A stretch of DNA of 11,597 nt from an uncultured Eubacterium sp. (GTDB lineage: Bacteria > Bacillota_A > Clostridia > Lachnospirales > Lachnospiraceae). Below, piece by piece: positions 7,721 through 11,597 of the stretch (position 1 is the first letter of the stretch; each line of letters begins with the position of its first letter). The stretch spans positions 1 to 11,597 of the forward strand of contig CAOKJJ010000160.1 of NCBI GenBank assembly GCA_948468465.1, written 5' to 3'. Made by a program: the position numbers and the translations under genes. The notes beneath the pieces were generated by a model, which ran no database searches, had not been told where the DNA came from, and saw only the letters and a program-made list of their open reading frames with translations.

Positions 7721-9292
7721 ATGGCAAAAGTTTTTAATATAAATGCAGACTGTAAGCCGGGACTGCATTACATGGTGGACGTGTCCGGCCGTTTGAAGCA
7801 GATAAAGAGCATGGTGGATGCGGGGGATTATTTTACGATAAACCGTGCAAGGCAGTACGGAAAAACGACGGTGCTTCGGGCATTGGAAAAATATTTGAAA
7901 CCGGATTATCTGGTGGTAAGCATAGATTTCCAGAAGCTTAGTTATGCGGATTTTGAAAGTGAACAGTCATTTAGTGAAGCTTTTTCTGCGGAAGTGCTGG
8001 ATGCAGTGGAAGACGGCACACAACTGCCGGGAGAAGTTTGTGCAGAATTGGAAGCATATGCGGCTGGAAAGATCAGGGGAATTTCGCTTTCCAAGCTGTT
8101 TCGCTGTCTGAACCGATGGTGTCGGCAGTCAGAAAAAAAGATTGTGCTTATAGTGGACGAGGTGGACAGTGCGTCGAATAATCAGGTTTTTTTGGATTTT
8201 CTGGCACAGCTTCGTGCTTATTATATAGACAGGGACAGAAAAAAGACATTTCATTCCGTAATTTTAGCAGGCGTCTATGATATTAAAAACTTAAAACGAA
8301 AGTTTGCGGACAATGATGTGCATAAAAGGAACAGTCCATGGAATATTGCCGCTGATTTTTTGGTTGATATGAGCTTTTCTATGAATGACATACAGGGAAT
8401 GCTAGACGATTACGAAAGCGATTATCATGTCGGCATGCATACGAAACAGATGGCAAAGCTGCTTTATGCATACACAGACGGATATCCATATCTCGTATCC
8501 GCACTGTGCAGGCTGATGGATGAATCCCCGGATCAGGGCCAGGCATGGACAAAAGCAGGGTTTTTAAAGGCAGTCCGGACACTGCTTGGGGAAAGGAATA
8601 TGCTGTTTGATTCCCTGACAGAAAAACTTTCGGCTTATCCGCAGCTGGAACATATGATCAAAGCACTACTGTTTCAGGGAAAGAAAATCGCATATAATCC
8701 GGATGATGAAGTAACGGGAATGGCACTGATGTTTGGATTCGCAAAAACAGACGGCAGTTTTGTGAGTATTGCAAACAGGATTTTTGAGATACGGCTGTAT
8801 AACTTATTTCTGACCGTACCGCAAGTACAGGAAAACGGCCTTTATCAGGCAGCTGTGTACGATCAGAATCAGTTTGTGGAACATGGACGTTTAAATATGC
8901 GTCTTGTGCTGGAAAAATTTGTCAGCCATTTTCATGACTTATATGCAGGAAAGTCAAAAACATTTTATGAAGAAGATGGAAGACGATATTTTCTTTTGTA
9001 TTTAAGGCCGATGATCAACGGATCAGGCAATTACTATGTGGAAACACAGACAAGAGATCACGAGCGAACAGATGTGATTGTAGATTACCATGGAGAACAG
9101 TTTGTAATCGAAATGAAAATATGGCGTGGAAATGCATACCATGTCAGGGGAGAACAGCAGCTGTTAGATTATTTGGAATATTATCATCTGGAAAAAGGAT
9201 ATTTGCTTAGCTTTAATTTTAACAAAAACAAAACCCCGGGAGTCCGTGAGGTGCGGATTGGGGATAAACTGATTATAGAAGCAGTCGTATAG
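7721..9292 (+). CDS. AAA-like ATPase with C-terminal PD-(D/E)XK nuclease domain
   Basis: An intact 523-residue protein of the AAA-like plus PD-(D/E)XK class. The N-terminus MAKVFNINADCKPGLHYMVD matches the usual start of the family, which supports ATG 7721. The P-loop is the variant NRARQYGKTT (residues 41-50, Lys48), Walker B is IVLIVDEVD (141-149), and a long helical lid and winged-helix-like region follow. The C-terminal nuclease core has TDVIVDYHGEQFVIEMKIW, with Asp451 and Glu464-Met-Lys466 as the D...ExK signature, then QLLDYLEYY and GYLLSFNF. Members are widespread in gut Firmicutes and Bacteroidetes, with no agreed role; defence, recombination and selfish-element roles have all been considered. 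AAGGAGGG (about 7698-7705) is a strong ribosome site but stands about 15 nt from the ATG, unusually far. The other candidate starts between them are out of frame. The stop codon overlaps the terminator hairpin. Confidence 0.88.
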   Translation: MAKVFNINADCKPGLHYMVDVSGRLKQIKSMVDAGDYFTINRARQYGKTTVLRALEKYLKPDYLVVSIDFQKLSYADFESEQSFSEAFSAEVLDAVEDGTQLPGEVCAELEAYAAGKIRGISLSKLFRCLNRWCRQSEKKIVLIVDEVDSASNNQVFLDFLAQLRAYYIDRDRKKTFHSVILAGVYDIKNLKRKFADNDVHKRNSPWNIAADFLVDMSFSMNDIQGMLDDYESDYHVGMHTKQMAKLLYAYTDGYPYLVSALCRLMDESPDQGQAWTKAGFLKAVRTLLGERNMLFDSLTEKLSAYPQLEHMIKALLFQGKKIAYNPDDEVTGMALMFGFAKTDGSFVSIANRIFEIRLYNLFLTVPQVQENGLYQAAVYDQNQFVEHGRLNMRLVLEKFVSHFHDLYAGKSKTFYEEDGRRYFLLYLRPMINGSGNYYVETQTRDHERTDVIVDYHGEQFVIEMKIWRGNAYHVRGEQQLLDYLEYYHLEKGYLLSFNFNKNKTPGVREVRIGDKLIIEAVV

Positions 9293-9334
9293 CAGCTTCG
9301 GCAGGAATAATAGCCTGCCGAAGCTGCTGTCTTT
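9291..9334 (+). terminator. Intrinsic terminator hairpin between convergent genes
   Basis: A perfect 15-bp stem (9291-9305 with 9314-9328) encloses the 8-nt loop AATAATAG and is followed by GTCTTT. The left arm begins inside the stop codon of the AAA/PD-(D/E)XK gene. The U-tract is short, so termination may be imperfect. On the other strand no T-run follows the stem, so any effect on the convergent beta-galactosidase transcript would rest on the hairpin alone. Confidence 0.85.
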
Positions 9335-9336
9335 CA

Positions 9337-11355
9337 TCAGCATGCGCATTCTTTTAGAATATGAAAGCCCCATGGCTTTAATCTGGCGGTATCGTGCATT
9401 TGAACAGCCGTATGTTCGATAAGTTCCATCCCATGAAAAGGAACGGTATATTCCATATCAAAATTGGAATAGTTAAAGAAATAAGTAATAGCTTCTCCCT
9501 TTGCGTTGATGCCTTCTTTTCGTATGAGCGGAAAATGTTCTTTTGGCACTGTAATTTCAAATCGTTTCATGCATGTGTTCAATATCGCTTCTAAAGAATC
9601 TGCGTCACAATAGCATCCGATGTAAGCTGCTGAGCCTTCTCCATAGGCATGGCAGGTGACCGCCGCATATTCTTTCCAGTACGGATGGTCATAGCGGGCG
9701 ATGACTTCGGTATGATCATCATTTGGAATGAGCAGTTCCATCCAGTCTGACAGTGCAGGCTTTTCCATAAAAGAAACAGCGCCGCCTGACAGTGACGTGC
9801 GGCCAGGCTCTGTAAACTGATCATAAGTCATGCCAAAGCATTCTGTCAGTCCGTGCGGCTGGTCATCCGCGTATATTTTCAGATGCTCGTCTGCAAACGC
9901 AGTGCGCAGCATAGCCAGCAGGTGTCCGCCATTTCTGACGTAATTTTGTAAACGCTGTGTCAGCAGTTCGGACATGGAATATACAGACGGCAGAATAATC
10001 AGGTCATAATCTGCAAGCAGCGCTTCATCCGCCTGCGTATCGCAGATCATATCCATTTCCAGGTTCATTTTGTAAAAAGCATCATACAGCCAGCGTACAA
10101 TCGTATTTTGATCATTGACAGTTCCTGCCGGAAAATAACGGAAAGCAGCATTGGAGCGGCTGCTCATCATCATTGCGATCCGGTTCGTTTTCTTTAAATG
10201 AATTAGATCGTCGGAAAGTCTCGCAAAATCGGCACCGATCGTCATGCATTCGCGATAGGTGACGTTTTCTTTCAGGTTATGGCTTAAAACGCCTTTCCAG
10301 TAACTTTCTATCGCATTGTGGATCGAATGCCAGTGCCAGTATTCTACGCAGTCTGCACCAGACGCCAGGTGTGAAAATGCCTGCAGGCGCAGCTGTCCGG
10401 GATAAGGAAGCCAGCCATGATTGCCCTGCGCCTCAGTCTCCAGAATCAGATAGCTGCCGCGTTTTAAGGAGCGTGCGACATCGCCTCCAAAAGCAATTTC
10501 GGCACCAGTCAGATGATCTTCGCTCAGATGATAAATATCGGCACCGGCCAGGTCCAGATATTCTGCTGCATCATATTGGTTCACCTGCGGCTGATAGCCA
10601 TAAGAATAACCGCGCCAGCTGAAATCAAAATTATGCGTGATAAACTGATCCGGCCTTAAATATTCACGGATAATCTTCGCCTGCCAGCAGAAAAAATCTG
10701 TTACGAGCATTCGCTGAAATTGTTCAAACTCCGCGGCAAGGCTGCCGTTAATCGTACCTCTTACATCCGGCATATCCGCCCAGTCCTGTACACGGTTTGA
10801 CCAGTAATTCAGGCCATACTCCGCATTAAAAGCATCACTGTCCGGATACTGCTTTTTCAAATATTCAGCAAACATCTGCTGCACATGCGGACTGCAGGTA
10901 TCATATGGCTTTGTCTCGTTATCAATCTGAAAGCCGATGACATGCGGATACTGCTGTACTTCTTCTAACAGCCGGCGAATGATGCGCTGTGCATGGAACA
11001 GATACCCAGGATGGGTAATATCCATATTCTGACGATGCCCATACATCTCCCGTCCCTGATGGGTCACCGCCAGAATATCCGGATATTTGCGCGCAAGCCA
11101 CGGTGGAATGGCATAGGTCGGCGTCCCGACAATGACATCAATACCAGCGTCTTTTGAAGCCTGCAGCATCCGGTGCAGATGCGTAAAATCAAACACGCCG
11201 TCTTTCGGCTCCCACGAGCTCCAAGTAGATTCCGCAATACGAATGAGATTCATCCCAGCTTTTTTCATCATTTCCATATCAGTACGCAGGCGGTCATACG
11301 GCATATATTCGTCATAATAGGCAGCGCCGTAATATAATTTTTTAACGTATTTCAT
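9337..11355 (-). CDS. Beta-galactosidase, glycoside hydrolase family 42
   Basis: A 672-residue GH42 enzyme of normal length without a signal peptide, so it acts in the cytoplasm on imported galactosides. It hydrolyses terminal beta-galactosyl bonds with retention. The start is KLYYGAAYYDEYMP, then a TIM barrel to about residue 380. The acid/base is Glu147 in GFQIDNE, and the nucleophile is probably Glu306 in YLILETEAQGNHGW. WKGVLSHN follows at about 353-360. A trimerisation-type middle domain (about 390-600) and a small C-terminal beta domain complete the family layout. I start at the ATG in 11355-11353. GGAGG ends 8 nt before it, and the upstream in-frame TTG at 11370 overlaps that ribosome site. 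No good minus-strand promoter is visible between the gene and the window edge. Genes for uptake or a regulator are not in the window. Confidence 0.95.
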   Translation of the reverse strand: MKYVKKLYYGAAYYDEYMPYDRLRTDMEMMKKAGMNLIRIAESTWSSWEPKDGVFDFTHLHRMLQASKDAGIDVIVGTPTYAIPPWLARKYPDILAVTHQGREMYGHRQNMDITHPGYLFHAQRIIRRLLEEVQQYPHVIGFQIDNETKPYDTCSPHVQQMFAEYLKKQYPDSDAFNAEYGLNYWSNRVQDWADMPDVRGTINGSLAAEFEQFQRMLVTDFFCWQAKIIREYLRPDQFITHNFDFSWRGYSYGYQPQVNQYDAAEYLDLAGADIYHLSEDHLTGAEIAFGGDVARSLKRGSYLILETEAQGNHGWLPYPGQLRLQAFSHLASGADCVEYWHWHSIHNAIESYWKGVLSHNLKENVTYRECMTIGADFARLSDDLIHLKKTNRIAMMMSSRSNAAFRYFPAGTVNDQNTIVRWLYDAFYKMNLEMDMICDTQADEALLADYDLIILPSVYSMSELLTQRLQNYVRNGGHLLAMLRTAFADEHLKIYADDQPHGLTECFGMTYDQFTEPGRTSLSGGAVSFMEKPALSDWMELLIPNDDHTEVIARYDHPYWKEYAAVTCHAYGEGSAAYIGCYCDADSLEAILNTCMKRFEITVPKEHFPLIRKEGINAKGEAITYFFNYSNFDMEYTVPFHGMELIEHTAVQMHDTARLKPWGFHILKECAC

Positions 11356-11386
11356 TGTAAAAACCTCCAAATTAAAAGAAGATATC

Positions 11387-11415
11387 TTGACACTTTTTTC
11401 AAGTTTGTGTAAAAT
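11387..11415 (+). promoter_or_regulatory. Near-consensus sigma-A promoter pointing away from the GH42 gene
   Basis: TTGACA (11387-11392) and TAAAAT (11410-11415) are separated by exactly 17 bp, matching 11 of 12 consensus positions. Transcription would begin near 11422 and run to the right, opposite to the GH42 gene. No ribosome site with a credible start codon follows within the window. The product could be a divergent gene beyond the edge, a small repeat-derived frame or an untranslated RNA. Confidence 0.65.
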
Positions 11416-11423
11416 GTTAAGAA

Positions 11424-11433
11424 CAAACGGTTG
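11424..11433. promoter_or_regulatory. LacI-family operator-like site
   Basis: CAAACGGTTG equals its own reverse complement at 8 of 10 positions and has the central CG typical of LacI-family operators. It lies at the expected start of transcription of the strong rightward promoter and upstream of a sugar-degrading gene, a plausible place for a repressor. It is not a good catabolite-control (cre) match. It also falls inside the open frame of the repeat-like sequence, so chance is possible. Confidence 0.35.
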
Positions 11434-11528
11434 CGCTTACTGAGGATTGTAACATATATACAGCCAAAAGTCCAGAGTATTTCCGAAACTGCATGAACCC
11501 GAAGAGAAACACTTTTGAGATGGGGCGG

Positions 11529-11577
11529 TTTTTAGTGGCTATGCGGACGCCGGGTGAGGGGGAACTGGCCTGGCTTG
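11529..11577 (+). repeat. Right copy of 49-bp inverted repeat
   Basis: This is the partner of 210-258 in opposite orientation, with 43 of 49 identical positions. Relative to the left copy, the internal 6-bp stem carries one change that turns a pair into a G-T wobble on this strand. Within the shared open frame some changes are silent (CCA to CCG, CTG to CTT) and others replace residues (ATG to CTG). Confidence 0.75.
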
Positions 11578-11597
11578 CGGCTCCTATTCCAGAATGT

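Larger units (their letters stand above)
11421..11597 (+). other. Open frame of repeat-like sequence running off the window
   Basis: This frame is open for 59 codons after TAA 11418-11420 and continues past the edge. It reads IYTAKSPEYFRNC, then FLVAMRTPGEGELAWLAAPI. Possible starts are ATG 11493 and ATG 11520; neither has a good ribosome site. The part at 11529-11577 is the right copy of the inverted repeat and shares the peptide core with the left copy. Translation is uncertain. It may be a dispersed element that merely happens to stay open. Confidence 0.35.

Noticed and set aside
10371..10622. 83-codon plus-strand frame inside the GH42 gene
   Set aside because: It is a shadow of the GH42 coding strand without a ribosome site or recognisable content.
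11356..11370. TTG start of the GH42 gene
   Set aside because: It overlaps the GGAGG ribosome site of the ATG at 11355.

Overview
The window looks like chromosomal DNA of a low-to-moderate GC, Gram-positive gut anaerobe of the Clostridia, most likely a Lachnospiraceae relative. This rests on strong AGGAGG-type ribosome sites, AT-rich spacers, and the gene families present: DUF1703-type AAA/PD-(D/E)XK, DUF4358 next to DHHW, Uma2, a COG2509 flavoprotein and GH42. I infer the assignment from family content, not from a marker gene. There is no rRNA, tRNA or CRISPR array, and I recognise no transposase or integrase.

Left part (1-2291). Bases 1-341 hold no convincing gene. They do contain a 49-bp sequence (210-258) that recurs inverted at the far right end (11529-11577). 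An extended -10 promoter (343-351) leads into a decayed AAA-ATPase/PD-(D/E)XK nuclease gene (390-2105). It carries two frameshifts near 600 and 684, an exact 11-bp tandem duplication at 977-998 that shifts frame again, and an in-frame amber stop at 1470-1472. Its last codons and stop lie inside a 10-bp tandem array (GATAAGATCR, 2081-2260) that fills the gap to the next gene.

Middle part (2292-7167). An AEC-family membrane transporter is followed by a two-gene unit with a 4-nt ATGA overlap: a secreted DUF4358 protein and a membrane-anchored DHHW protein of the AlgX/AlgJ-like SGNH group. Related loci usually also carry an MBOAT O-acyltransferase, which is absent here. A Uma2-family PD-(D/E)XK protein and a COG2509 FAD-dependent oxidoreductase with a Cys cluster follow.

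Right part (7168-11597). A 149-aa protein of unknown function and an intact AAA-like ATPase with a C-terminal PD-(D/E)XK domain lie in the same direction. They end in a 15-bp perfect hairpin at 9291-9328, which separates them from a convergent GH42 beta-galactosidase (9337-11355, minus strand). Upstream of that enzyme is a near-consensus promoter (TTGACA, 17 bp, TAAAAT) that points away from it. A LacI-type operator-like sequence follows immediately, and then an open frame containing the second copy of the inverted repeat runs off the window.

The genes do not form one pathway. The window combines carbohydrate and envelope functions with three separate PD-(D/E)XK-type proteins, one of them dead, and repeat sequences at both edges.
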